Origin: an uncultured beta proteobacterium
Lineage (GTDB): Bacteria; Pseudomonadota; Gammaproteobacteria; Burkholderiales; Rhodocyclaceae
DNA length: 16,212 nucleotides
Reading direction: 5' to 3'
Assembly (NCBI GenBank): GCA_903930395.1
Contig: CAIYYE010000203.1
Location: 1-16,212, forward strand
Translations under genes and position numbers: made by a program
Shown: positions 6,744 through 14,514 of the stretch, piece by piece
How positions within the stretch are numbered: the stretch's first letter is position 1
Layout: every line of letters begins with the position of its first letter
Notes under the pieces: model-generated
Databases searched by the model: none
Seen by the model: the letters and a program-made list of their open reading frames with translations, nothing else
What the model was told of the DNA's origin: nothing

Positions 6744-9700
6744 TCAATCCCACTTGGAGTAGGGTGTCCCCTTGCTCCCCAGGGGCCTATGACAGCCGCT
6801 CTTCGAGCAGTCGTCAGCCGCCTTCGAGCCTTCATGGCTACCCAGCCTGATCAGCTCGGCTCCGCCCACGTCGTAGACCGCCGGGCTGGCGTGACAGGAT
6901 CTGCATCCAGTCTGGATCGTGCCATGGTTCATCTTGGAGACTGTCGTAAATGAAGTGGTACCGACGTGGCACAGGGAACAGCGATTGCCCGGCAACCCGG
7001 CCAGTGTCGTCGGAATGTGGGTCGTATGCTTGCCACGAACCCCGACAAACGTTCCCGTGTGACAGGTTTCGCAGTTGACCGCACCAACGTGGCTGAAGGC
7101 CGTAAGTGTCGTCCAGCTGGTCTTGAGGTGGCAGGCATCGCAGCTCGCCGTCGTCGGCACGTGGTTGGCCAGCGGCTTGTAATCCATCCCTGGGAAAGTG
7201 CTCACGTGACAGGTCGTACACGTACCGGCCACGACCCCCGTGTGGGCGTAGGGCGTGAGCAAGGGCATCCAGGCACCACCTGCGCGATGGCATGCGCTAC
7301 AGATCTGGGTGGTCGGGATATGAACCGTCGGCTTGCCGGTGGCTGTCGTGCCATGGCAACTGGTACAGGCCGTGTGGGACGCCGTGTGGACAAAACTGGC
7401 TGGCAACCAGGCAGTGGTGCGGTGACAAGTGTCGCAGGAATCGGTCGTGGCGATGTGGCCAACGTTCTTGGCTTGCGCATTGAAACCCGTGTAGGTCCCG
7501 TTGTGGCAGGTCAGACAGGTCCCGGTGGTGCCCGCATGGCTCATGGTCGCCGGGCGGAATGCCGTGTAATTCTTGTGGCAGTTGTCGCATTGAAGCGTTG
7601 TCGGAATATGTCCGGTTCCCGACGGCTTGCCAGGTGCGGCCAAGCCGTTGTGACAGGTCGAGCAGGTTCCGGTCGCCGTTGCCGCGTGGGTATAGTTCGC
7701 CCCCGTCCAAACCGTTGTCGATTTGTGGCAACTGTCGCACTGCGCAGTTGTCGCGACGTGACCGATGTTCTTGCCCAGAGCGCCCAGCACATTGCCGTTG
7801 TGACAATTCGAGCACATGCCGGCAACTGCCGTATGCGGATAGGTCGCGCCGGCCCATACGGTCGTTGATTTGTGACAGGTATCGCACTGCACAGTGGTGG
7901 TGACGTGCGTTAGCGGCTTGGCCAGCGCATTGACCGCGGTATGGCTACCGCCGTGGCAACTGGAGCACTGTCCCGTCATGGTCGCCGTATGCGTCATGTG
8001 CGCCGGGGCGAAGTGTGCATCCGTCGTCCGGTGGCAGGTATCGCAGGCCAGCGTGGTCGGAACGTGGGTGAGGTTCTTGCCCGTAGCGTTGGTACCGTTG
8101 TGGCATGTCGCGCAACTACCCGCAACTACCCCGACGTGGAAGTTTGTTGCTGGCTTCCAGGTCGCGGTGCCGTGACAGGCATCGCAAGACTGATTCGACG
8201 GGGTCGTCGCAATGTGCGTACCGTGCTTCGCCTGAGCATTCATGGCGAGGTAACTACCGTTATGGCAATTGAAACAGGTACCGGCCGTCCCGGCGTGGCT
8301 CATGATCGCCGGCTTGAAGGTCGTATAGTTCTTGTGGCAGCTATCGCACTGGGCGGATGTCGGAATATGGCCCGTGCCAACCGGCTTACCTAGCGCAGCG
8401 ACCCCGTTGTGGCAGGTCGAACAGGTTCCGACGGCGCTCGCGGCGTGGGCATAGGTCACACCGCTCGTCCATGCGGTGGTCGACTTGTGGCAGGTGTCGC
8501 ACTGCGCCGTTGTGGCCACATGTGCCCCCGACTTGACGTCGGCACCCAGCACGGTACCGCTATGGCAAGTCGAGCAGAGTCCGGCAGCGCCTGCATGGGG
8601 ATATTTCGCACCCGTCCAGACGGTCGTCGAACTATGGCAGGTATCGCATTGGGCAGTCGTGCTGACATGGTTGGTCGGTTTGGCCAGCGCATTGAGTGCC
8701 ACGAAACCACCGGCATGGCAGGTCGAGCACACCCCGGCCGTGCCGGTGTGGTTCATGCTGGCAGGCTTGAAGGCGGTAAAGCTCGAGGCACCGTGACAGG
8801 TCTCGCAACCACCACTGGTCGGCAGATGGCTGGCCGGCTTGGCCTGCGCATTCAGTGAGACATGCGCCCCGCCATGGCAGCTTGTACAGCCGCTGGTGAT
8901 GCCGGCGTGGCTCATGCTGGCCGGTGCGAAGGCATTGAAATTGGTGTGGCAGGTATCGCAGAAACCGGTGGTCGGAATGTGCGTGCTTGGCTTGGAGAGA
9001 CCCTTGCCTGCCGTGCCGTTGTGACAGTTATTGCAGGTATGGTCGCCCATGACCACGGGCGGCGTCAGCAAGGCGTGATTCTGCACCGCACCTACACGCC
9101 ACGAGGTCGTCGAAGTGTGGCAATCCGAACACTGGGCAGTCGTTGCCTGGTGGGTGCTCGGCTTGGCCTGGGCATTCTGCGCAACATACGCCCCGCCGTG
9201 ACAGGTCGCGCACTGCGTCTGCCCCGTGTGATTCATCGAGGACGGCGCCCAGGTCAGGAAGTTGCTGTTCTGGTGGCAGGTATCACAAGCTTCAGTTGTC
9301 GGAATATGGTTGGTCGGCTTGGCGAATGCACCCTGCCCCACATAGGTTCCGCCATGGCAGGTGGCGCAAGCCACTCCTGTCGCTGTTGCATGGTTCATCT
9401 TGGCTGGCTTGAACGCCGTATAGGTCGTTCCATGACAGTTTTCGCAGGAACTGGCGGTCGGAACGTGCACCGCAGTCTTGCTCTGGGCATTGACACCGTT
9501 GTGGCAATCAACGCAACGGCCGAGAACCGAGGGTGTCGCTGCAGCATGGTTGAACGAACCTGAGGCCCAGGACGTAAAGTTGGTACTTCCGTGGCAGCTT
9601 TCGCAAGCCGCCGTAGTCTGGATGTGGGTCGCCGGCTTGGCCAGTGCATTCTGCGAGACATAGGCGCCGCCGTGGCAGGTCGCGCAGGCGGCCCCGCCCG

Positions 9701-11618
9701 TCGCAGCGTGATTCATTGCGGCCGGCTTGAAGGAAACGTAGTTATTGTGACAACTGCCGCATTTCTCCGCAGTTGCTACCGTCGGGATGTGTACCGCGGG
9801 CTTGCCCAGCGCCGTCACGCCATGGCAAGAGTCGCAGGTACCGGTCGCCGATGGTCCATGACTGTATGCCACAGTGGCCCACGACGTGGTGCTGCTGTGA
9901 CAGGTGTCGCACTGGGCGGTAGTGCTCACGTGGGTAACCGGCTTTTCAAAGGCATTCTGCGAAACATAGCCGCCACCGTGACAAGTCGAACACTTGCCAT
10001 TCAGGCCCGTGTGGTTCATCACTGCTGGCGACCAGGCCACGAATCCACCCGTATGGCAGGTGTCACACTGCGCACTGGTCGGGACGTGCACCGACGTCTT
10101 CGCCAGGGCATTGGCAAATACGAAGTTGCCGTTGTGGCAACTGATACAGGTGCCAGCCGTACCGGCATGGCTCATGGCGACCGACGTGAAAGCCGTATAG
10201 CTGTTGTGGCAGCTATCGCACTGCCCGGCCGTCGGAATGTGGTTGACGGACTTGCCCAGCGCGTTCGTCCCATTGTGGCAGGTCGAACAGCGTCCGGCTG
10301 CTGCCGGGCTGGCATTGGCGTGATTGAAAGTGGCGGTCGCCCAGGTCGACGTCGAGGCGTGACAGGTGTCGCACTGCGCCGTAGTTGAAACGTGGGTCGG
10401 CGTCTTGGTCTGGGCATTTTGCGGCAGGTAACCACCGCTGTGGCAGCTCGAACACTGCCCATCAAGACCGGCGTGATTCATCTTGGCCGGTGACCAGGCT
10501 ACGAATCCACTGGTATGGCACGAGTCGCAGGCGACTACCGTCGGAATGTGGCGCCCGGACTTGGCAAGGGCATTGACCGAGACGAAGGCGCCATTGTGAC
10601 ACGTCGCACACTGAGCAGTCGTACCGTTATGATTCATCTGCGCCGGGCTGAATGACGTGAAATTGGTGTGACAGGTGTCGCACATCGCTGACGTCGGCAC
10701 ATGGTTCACCGGCTTGCTCAGACCCGATCCGCCAGCCACGTGGCAATCCGTACAGCGACCACCCACCGCCGGCGACGCGCTGGCGTGATCAAAGGTCGCA
10801 GTTGCCCAGGAGGTCGTTGACTGGTGACAGGTATCGCACTGCTGCGCTGTCGACACATGGGTCGCCGGCTTGCCCAGCGCATTCTGCGAGGAGAAACGCC
10901 CCGAGTGACAGGTCGAACACTGGCCACCCAGCCCCGTGTGATCCATTCTGGCCGGAGCGAAGGAAGTAAAATTCTTGTGACAGGTGTCGCAGGCTGTTGC
11001 CGTCGGAACGTGATCGATATTCTTTCCTGTCGCAGCCACACCATTGTGGCAGTTCGCACAGGTTCCCGGCTGCACGCCGGCATGCGGATTCGTCGCCGGC
11101 GTCCACGACGTCGTGTTATGGCAGGTACTACAGGCCGTCGACGTTTGAATGTGCGTAGCCGGCTTGGCCAGCGCGTTGGCGCCGACAAATGCGCCGCTGT
11201 GACAAGTCTGGCAATTCGTTGCAGTCACACCTAGCAGCGGATTAATGCTATGCCCCGAGGCCCCAGTGATGAATCCGGTCGGCTTCTCGGCCCAATTGGC
11301 AGCCCCCGGACGGTGACACGAATCACAGGCTGCAGTAGTCGGAATATGCGTGGACGGCTTGCCCGGCGCCCTCGCCCCCGGACCGGCGTGGCAGGTCGCG
11401 CAGACGCGCGGTGTGCCGCGGAAAACGCCAGAGGTATGGCAGGTCTCGCAATTAACCAGTCGGTGCGTAGTGTCGAGGATATAACCGGTTGTCATGTGAT
11501 CGAAGTTGAGGTTCTGCGCCCCACCTTCTTGCGACTGTGCGAAGGCGCTTCCCCACTGTCCGAAGAGGACAGCGGCAGCGGCCAGAACAACGAGGAGCAG
11601 GCGGGCAAGATATTTCAC
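6744..11618 (-). CDS. Giant multihaem c-type cytochrome, 61 haem-binding motifs
   Basis: This is a 1624-residue exported cytochrome. The Sec signal peptide (1-27, ending GSAFA/QSQ) has no lipobox. By hand count there are 60 CXXCH motifs from residue 57 onward, plus a final CX4CH (CSKSGCH, 1604-1610): 61 haems, one per about 27 residues. Every spacer between motifs holds at least one extra His except that between haems 1 and 2, and two extra His (41, 52) precede haem 1, so bis-His ligation throughout is likely. The repeat unit is a two-haem module of about 40-50 residues: 'H-I/V-P/S-T-x4-CDTCH', then an S/T- and aromatic-rich stretch with MNHAG or FNHA, then 'CSTCHNG...NALAKP'. This fits the doubled-CXXCH family. 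Charged residues are few; Ser, Thr, Ala and Gly dominate. Expected role: extracellular or outer-membrane electron storage and transfer. The start is GTG with a GAGG about 10 nt upstream; no in-frame Met occurs before the haem region apart from Met42. Confidence 0.95.
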   Translation of the reverse strand: MKYLARLLLVVLAAAAVLFGQWGSAFAQSQEGGAQNLNFDHMTTGYILDTTHRLVNCETCHTSGVFRGTPRVCATCHAGPGARAPGKPSTHIPTTAACDSCHRPGAANWAEKPTGFITGASGHSINPLLGVTATNCQTCHSGAFVGANALAKPATHIQTSTACSTCHNTTSWTPATNPHAGVQPGTCANCHNGVAATGKNIDHVPTATACDTCHKNFTSFAPARMDHTGLGGQCSTCHSGRFSSQNALGKPATHVSTAQQCDTCHQSTTSWATATFDHASASPAVGGRCTDCHVAGGSGLSKPVNHVPTSAMCDTCHTNFTSFSPAQMNHNGTTAQCATCHNGAFVSVNALAKSGRHIPTVVACDSCHTSGFVAWSPAKMNHAGLDGQCSSCHSGGYLPQNAQTKTPTHVSTTAQCDTCHASTSTWATATFNHANASPAAAGRCSTCHNGTNALGKSVNHIPTAGQCDSCHNSYTAFTSVAMSHAGTAGTCISCHNGNFVFANALAKTSVHVPTSAQCDTCHTGGFVAWSPAVMNHTGLNGKCSTCHGGGYVSQNAFEKPVTHVSTTAQCDTCHSSTTSWATVAYSHGPSATGTCDSCHGVTALGKPAVHIPTVATAEKCGSCHNNYVSFKPAAMNHAATGGAACATCHGGAYVSQNALAKPATHIQTTAACESCHGSTNFTSWASGSFNHAAATPSVLGRCVDCHNGVNAQSKTAVHVPTASSCENCHGTTYTAFKPAKMNHATATGVACATCHGGTYVGQGAFAKPTNHIPTTEACDTCHQNSNFLTWAPSSMNHTGQTQCATCHGGAYVAQNAQAKPSTHQATTAQCSDCHTSTTSWRVGAVQNHALLTPPVVMGDHTCNNCHNGTAGKGLSKPSTHIPTTGFCDTCHTNFNAFAPASMSHAGITSGCTSCHGGAHVSLNAQAKPASHLPTSGGCETCHGASSFTAFKPASMNHTGTAGVCSTCHAGGFVALNALAKPTNHVSTTAQCDTCHSSTTVWTGAKYPHAGAAGLCSTCHSGTVLGADVKSGAHVATTAQCDTCHKSTTAWTSGVTYAHAASAVGTCSTCHNGVAALGKPVGTGHIPTSAQCDSCHKNYTTFKPAIMSHAGTAGTCFNCHNGSYLAMNAQAKHGTHIATTPSNQSCDACHGTATWKPATNFHVGVVAGSCATCHNGTNATGKNLTHVPTTLACDTCHRTTDAHFAPAHMTHTATMTGQCSSCHGGSHTAVNALAKPLTHVTTTVQCDTCHKSTTVWAGATYPHTAVAGMCSNCHNGNVLGALGKNIGHVATTAQCDSCHKSTTVWTGANYTHAATATGTCSTCHNGLAAPGKPSGTGHIPTTLQCDNCHKNYTAFRPATMSHAGTTGTCLTCHNGTYTGFNAQAKNVGHIATTDSCDTCHRTTAWLPASFVHTASHTACTSCHGTTATGKPTVHIPTTQICSACHRAGGAWMPLLTPYAHTGVVAGTCTTCHVSTFPGMDYKPLANHVPTTASCDACHLKTSWTTLTAFSHVGAVNCETCHTGTFVGVRGKHTTHIPTTLAGLPGNRCSLCHVGTTSFTTVSKMNHGTIQTGCRSCHASPAVYDVGGAELIRLGSHEGSKAADDCSKSGCHRPLGSKGTPYSKWD
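6789..11450 (-). repeat. Degenerate tandem array of about 30 two-haem modules (coding)
   Basis: Nearly the whole giant cytochrome gene is an array of diverged units of about 120-150 bp, each coding for two CXXCH motifs. At higher order the modules recur in recognisable types: 'STTSWATATFNHA', then 'LGKxxNHIPT', then 'NYTAFxxxxMSHAG', then 'NGxxVxxNALAK', then 'GFVAWSPAxMNHxG', then 'GGYVSQNA'. This gives a roughly six-haem super-period in the N-terminal half (for example haems 13-18 and 19-24). The order loosens further on. Confidence 0.85.
7302..8807 (-). repeat. Ten-haem internal duplication within the giant cytochrome
   Basis: Haems 35-44 (nt 8807-8046, 254 codons) align motif by motif with haems 45-54 (nt 8045-7302, 248 codons). 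Examples are STTVWTGAKYPH/STTVWAGATYPH, HVATTAQCDTCHKSTTAW/HVATTAQCDSCHKSTTVW, GTGHIPTSAQCDSCHKNY/GTGHIPTTLQCDNCHKNY, and AIMSHAGTAGTC/ATMSHAGTTGTC. This block looks younger than the rest of the array. Confidence 0.75.
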
Positions 11619-11701
11619 GGGCGGGGTACCTCGTTAAACCGGTTAATCACTTTTGTTTCCGTGCCACATCCAGCCTGCGGAAACGTAAGTCGCGCGACGC
11701 T

Positions 11702-11715
11702 TTGACACAAATCAA
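11702..11715. promoter_or_regulatory. FNR/ANR/DNR-type box upstream of the giant cytochrome gene
   Basis: TTGAC-ACAA-ATCAA on the plus strand (TTGAT-TTGT-GTCAA on the minus) matches 9 of 10 positions of the FNR consensus TTGAT-N4-ATCAA. It lies in the 138-bp gap between the two cytochrome genes, centred about 90 bp before the GTG start. A 10-bp palindrome GTCGCGCGAC (11689-11698) follows directly. The best -10-like sequence I see (TTACGT, 11688-11683) is closer to the box than the classic class II spacing, so the promoter itself is uncertain. I see no terminator in the gap, so read-through from the upstream genes is also possible. Confidence 0.6.
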
Positions 11716-11756
11716 CAACACTGTGCGGGAATTTATCACACAAATTATGCATTTGG

Positions 11757-13628
11757 CTAGCGCCTGACCTTTTTCCAGTTGGCGGCGACGTGGCAACTTT
11801 CGCATTGGCTGCCAAATGCGCCGTTATGAACATCATCCCTGATGTGACACGAAACGCAGGCTCGGCTCACCTTGAGGTACACGCCGGTCTTGGTTTCCTT
11901 GTGGCAATCCTTGCACGTTGCCTTGGCATGGCCACCGTCGAGCAGGAAGCGTGTCGTCGAGTGATCGAAATCCCAGGATTTCCACGTCCCGGTTGCATGG
12001 CAAGTCTCGCATTTCTTGCCGTAGGCGCCCTTGTGCTTGTCGTCCTTCTCGTGACAACCGTTACAACTTAGTGGCGCGTCCTTGAAGGCCGGCGACAGGT
12101 GGCATTTTTTGCATTCGACCTTGGCGTGGCTGCCCGTCAGCGCGAAACGTGACTTGTTGTGATCAAAGGGAGCTTCCTTCCATTTCTTCTCGTCGTGGCA
12201 GCTCTCGCACTTGTTGCCGAGTTGGCCCTTGTGTTTGTCGTCCTTCTTGTGACAGGCGATACAGGTATCTTCCAGCTTGCTCTTGTAGATATTGCCTTTG
12301 ACGGGCAAATGGCAGGCATCGCACTTGGTTTCCTTGTGCTTGCCCTTGAGCAGGTACTTGGTTTCCTTGTCGTGATTGAAGATGCTGGTCTTCCAGTCCT
12401 TGGCCGTGTGGCAGGTGCCGCATTTCTCGCCATAGCGGCCCTTGTGGCCTTTTTCGTCATCATTCTTGCGGTGACAGGCGTAACACGTCGTGTCCACCTT
12501 CAGCTTGGTGGCCTTGGGGCCGCTCACGCCGCCCTTATGACAGGTCTCGCACTTGGCGTCCTTGTGCTTGTCGCGCAGCGGGAAATCAGTGTCGTCATGG
12601 TCAAAAATGGAGTTCTTCCAGCTCCGCTCGTTATGGCAGCTCTCGCACTTTTCGCCCAGTTCGCCCTTGTGACCTTTCTGCTGGTCGTCTTTCTTGTGAC
12701 AGGTAACGCACTTGGTGCCCAGCTTGGCCTGGTAGATATTGCCTTTTTCCGGCAGGTGGCAGGCGTTGCACTTTGTCTTGCGGTGCTTGCCCTTCAGGTC
12801 GTACTTGGTGTCCTTGTCATGATCAAAGATGATCTCCTTCCACCCCTTGTCGTTGTGGCAGGACTCGCACTTGATACCGTAGGTGCCCTTGTGGCCCTTT
12901 TCATGATCGATCTTCTTGTGACAGCCGTTACAGGTCAGCGGCGTCTTCTGATAGGTCTTGTCCTCGTGGCATTCCTTGCACTTGACGTCGGCGTGCTTGC
13001 CGCCGATCAGGGAGAACTTGGTCTTTTCGTGGTCGAACTTGGTATCTGTCCACTTCTTCTCGTTGTGGCAGTTCTCGCACTTGGTACCGAGGTGGCCCTT
13101 GTGGCCCTTTTCGTCGTCTATCTTCTTGTGACAGTCATTACAGAGCTTGGGCGCCTCGCGATATTTCTTCTTCGGCAGGTGGCAGCTCTCACACTTGGTT
13201 TCCCGGTGGGCACCAAGCAGCTTGAAATCGGTGCGTGCATGGTCGAACTTCTTTTCGTCCACAAACGCAATATTGGCGGCACGGCCCTTGTGTTCGGTGT
13301 GGCAATTGCGGCAGGCGTTGTCGTCGAGCTTGCCATGCAGGCGCTTCTTGGCCCGAATGTCGGCGGCGACATCCTTGTGGCAATCCAGGCACAGTTTGGT
13401 TTGCGCCTTCTTGTCGAAGCGCTGGTGGCACTGCTCGCATTCCTGTTCGTATTTGGCGTGCCCGGTGACGACGTCACCCGGCATCAGCGCCCTTTCGACA
13501 GCCGACTGAGCCTGTGACTGTGGTTTTGCCGGTGCTTTTTCCTGGGCCTGGGCGCCGCCGGCCAACAAAGCAGCAGCCAGCACCAACCCTGAAAGCAACC
13601 GGTTAATACATGTGGACTGCGACGACAT
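11757..13628 (-). CDS. Periplasmic 24-haem c-type cytochrome, Lys-rich, three-haem repeats
   Basis: This is a 623-residue exported cytochrome. The ATG at 13628 is chosen because a GGAG lies about 8 nt before it and a Sec signal follows directly (LLSGLVLAAALLAGGAQA/Q, cleavage near 28). The open frame extends upstream to 13751, but that part reads like a shadow of the preceding gene. There are 24 CXXCH motifs by hand count, the first at residue 64. Haems 4-24 form seven units of the pattern 'CxxCH-LP...-CNxCH-KKxDDEKGHKGxxGxK-CESCH-xxxxW...FDHDxTxFxLxGxHxxxK'. Each unit supplies three extra His (GHKG, FDHD, GxH), enough for bis-His ligation of its three haems. The last unit is cut short at VRR. 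Lys, Asp and Glu are very abundant, unlike the giant partner. Expected role: soluble periplasmic electron carrier between the inner-membrane b-type protein and the outer membrane. Its start overlaps the b-type gene by 26 bp. Confidence 0.94.
   Translation of the reverse strand: MSSQSTCINRLLSGLVLAAALLAGGAQAQEKAPAKPQSQAQSAVERALMPGDVVTGHAKYEQECEQCHQRFDKKAQTKLCLDCHKDVAADIRAKKRLHGKLDDNACRNCHTEHKGRAANIAFVDEKKFDHARTDFKLLGAHRETKCESCHLPKKKYREAPKLCNDCHKKIDDEKGHKGHLGTKCENCHNEKKWTDTKFDHEKTKFSLIGGKHADVKCKECHEDKTYQKTPLTCNGCHKKIDHEKGHKGTYGIKCESCHNDKGWKEIIFDHDKDTKYDLKGKHRKTKCNACHLPEKGNIYQAKLGTKCVTCHKKDDQQKGHKGELGEKCESCHNERSWKNSIFDHDDTDFPLRDKHKDAKCETCHKGGVSGPKATKLKVDTTCYACHRKNDDEKGHKGRYGEKCGTCHTAKDWKTSIFNHDKETKYLLKGKHKETKCDACHLPVKGNIYKSKLEDTCIACHKKDDKHKGQLGNKCESCHDEKKWKEAPFDHNKSRFALTGSHAKVECKKCHLSPAFKDAPLSCNGCHEKDDKHKGAYGKKCETCHATGTWKSWDFDHSTTRFLLDGGHAKATCKDCHKETKTGVYLKVSRACVSCHIRDDVHNGAFGSQCESCHVAANWKKVRR
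11790..13193 (-). repeat. Seven tandem three-haem repeats (coding)
   Basis: Haems 4-24 of the periplasmic cytochrome fall into seven units of roughly 60-70 residues (about 200 bp), the last one shortened. A second level is visible. Haems 10-12 and 16-18 share 'CHLPxKGNIYxxKL', and the stretches leading into them share 'FxHDKxTKYxLKGKHxxTKC', so a six-haem block was probably duplicated. Confidence 0.8.
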
Positions 13629-14514
13629 GGACGACTCCGCTGAAAACCAGCAAATAAAGGAAAGGAATATGGATGATGTGCCAGTAGGAAAACAGCAATT
13701 CCCAGACTGAAAGCTGGGAGGCCATGACAATCGAATCGAGATAGCGATCAATCTGGTCCTTGGCCAGCCGGTAGTTCATGACCACATCCCGTCGTGAACC
13801 GCCCCGCTCCTTGAACTGCCTGACCAGGCCCTTTTTGGCATCGGCCCGGACTTCCCTTGAGAGACGCCGACTCTTCAGGTGCAGTGTCAGAAACCGCCAG
13901 ATGCGACCCAGCTTCGAGCCGCTCTGGTCGAAAGCCATGTCGTGGAAGGCCTTGAGCCTGGGTTCGATGTCGGGTTGCACGGCATAGACCGAGCGGACAT
14001 TGACGGCACAGTCGGCCATCATCGCCCCCACGTCTTCCATCGTCAGTTTCTTGCCATAGAGGCCGCGGTGAATATGGCGGTAGATGAAACGCCCCATGAT
14101 CCCGCTGACTGCGACGAGCAGCATGGAGTAGAGCGCTGCAGCACCATTCAGCGAACCGGTCTTGAAAGTGGAGTGAAAAAGTACGAGCAGGGGGCCGGTA
14201 ATGCCGGCCACCATATGAAACTTGAACCAGGTCTCCATCTTGCCCAGGCGCTCGAAGGCGGGAATCCGCTTGCGCAAGGGGTAGAGAAGGAGGGCAAGCA
14301 TGAGCAGGCCGCCGACCAGCCCGATGTAATAAGCAAAATCGGAGTTGCCATCGTATATCTCGCCGATCCGGACCAGCCAGGCAAGAAAAACGACCAGGGC
14401 GATGAGTACCAGGATGGCCACGCGCCAGACCAGGCGCAATGCCGACTCCCCGGAGGATTTGGCTTCCCCCTCCGTAGAGATGACAGTCATCGGGCCAAGT
14501 GCATTTGTGTTCAT
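13603..14514 (-). CDS. Cytochrome b-like inner-membrane protein, predicted di-haem quinone-interacting
   Basis: This is a 303-residue membrane protein with five predicted helices: about 29-49, 59-80, 98-116, 124-144 and 274-301. A basic loop of about 125 residues lies between helices 4 and 5, and positive residues place it in the cytoplasm. Helix 3 holds His100 and His114, and helix 5 holds His282 and His296. Both pairs are 14 residues apart, the spacing that holds two stacked b haems in cytochrome b and ferric-reductase-type proteins. With both helices running outward, His100/His282 and His114/His296 would form an inner and an outer haem. This is structural inference. Expected role: passing electrons between the quinone pool and the periplasmic cytochrome whose gene overlaps its 3' end by 26 bp. 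A weak CTGGA precedes the ATG; Met9 (14490) is an alternative start. I cannot assign it to a named family with certainty. Confidence 0.8.
   Translation of the reverse strand: MNTNALGPMTVISTEGEAKSSGESALRLVWRVAILVLIALVVFLAWLVRIGEIYDGNSDFAYYIGLVGGLLMLALLLYPLRKRIPAFERLGKMETWFKFHMVAGITGPLLVLFHSTFKTGSLNGAAALYSMLLVAVSGIMGRFIYRHIHRGLYGKKLTMEDVGAMMADCAVNVRSVYAVQPDIEPRLKAFHDMAFDQSGSKLGRIWRFLTLHLKSRRLSREVRADAKKGLVRQFKERGGSRRDVVMNYRLAKDQIDRYLDSIVMASQLSVWELLFSYWHIIHIPFLYLLVFSGVVHVVAVHMY

Noticed and set aside
6966..10388. Several plus-strand open frames of 150-300 codons across the giant cytochrome gene
   Set aside because: All are antisense to a clear haem-motif frame, and their Cys-, Arg- and Gly-rich repeats mirror the CXXCH array.
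6789..11450. Regularly spaced short repeats suggestive of a CRISPR array
   Set aside because: The repeats are diverged, in frame and code for CXXCH modules. Unit lengths vary and no spacers or cas genes are present.
12159..13517. Long plus-strand open frame of 452 codons, very hydrophobic, looks like a membrane protein
   Set aside because: It is antisense to the 24-haem cytochrome. Repeated Lys codons AAG read as Leu (CTT) on the other strand, which creates false hydrophobicity and few stops. It has no ribosome-binding site or recognisable domain.
13629..13751. N-terminal extension of the 24-haem cytochrome to an upstream start at 13751
   Set aside because: The extra 41 residues overlap the b-type gene, lack a ribosome-binding site and would bury the signal peptide. 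The ATG at 13628 has GGAG and a proper signal sequence.
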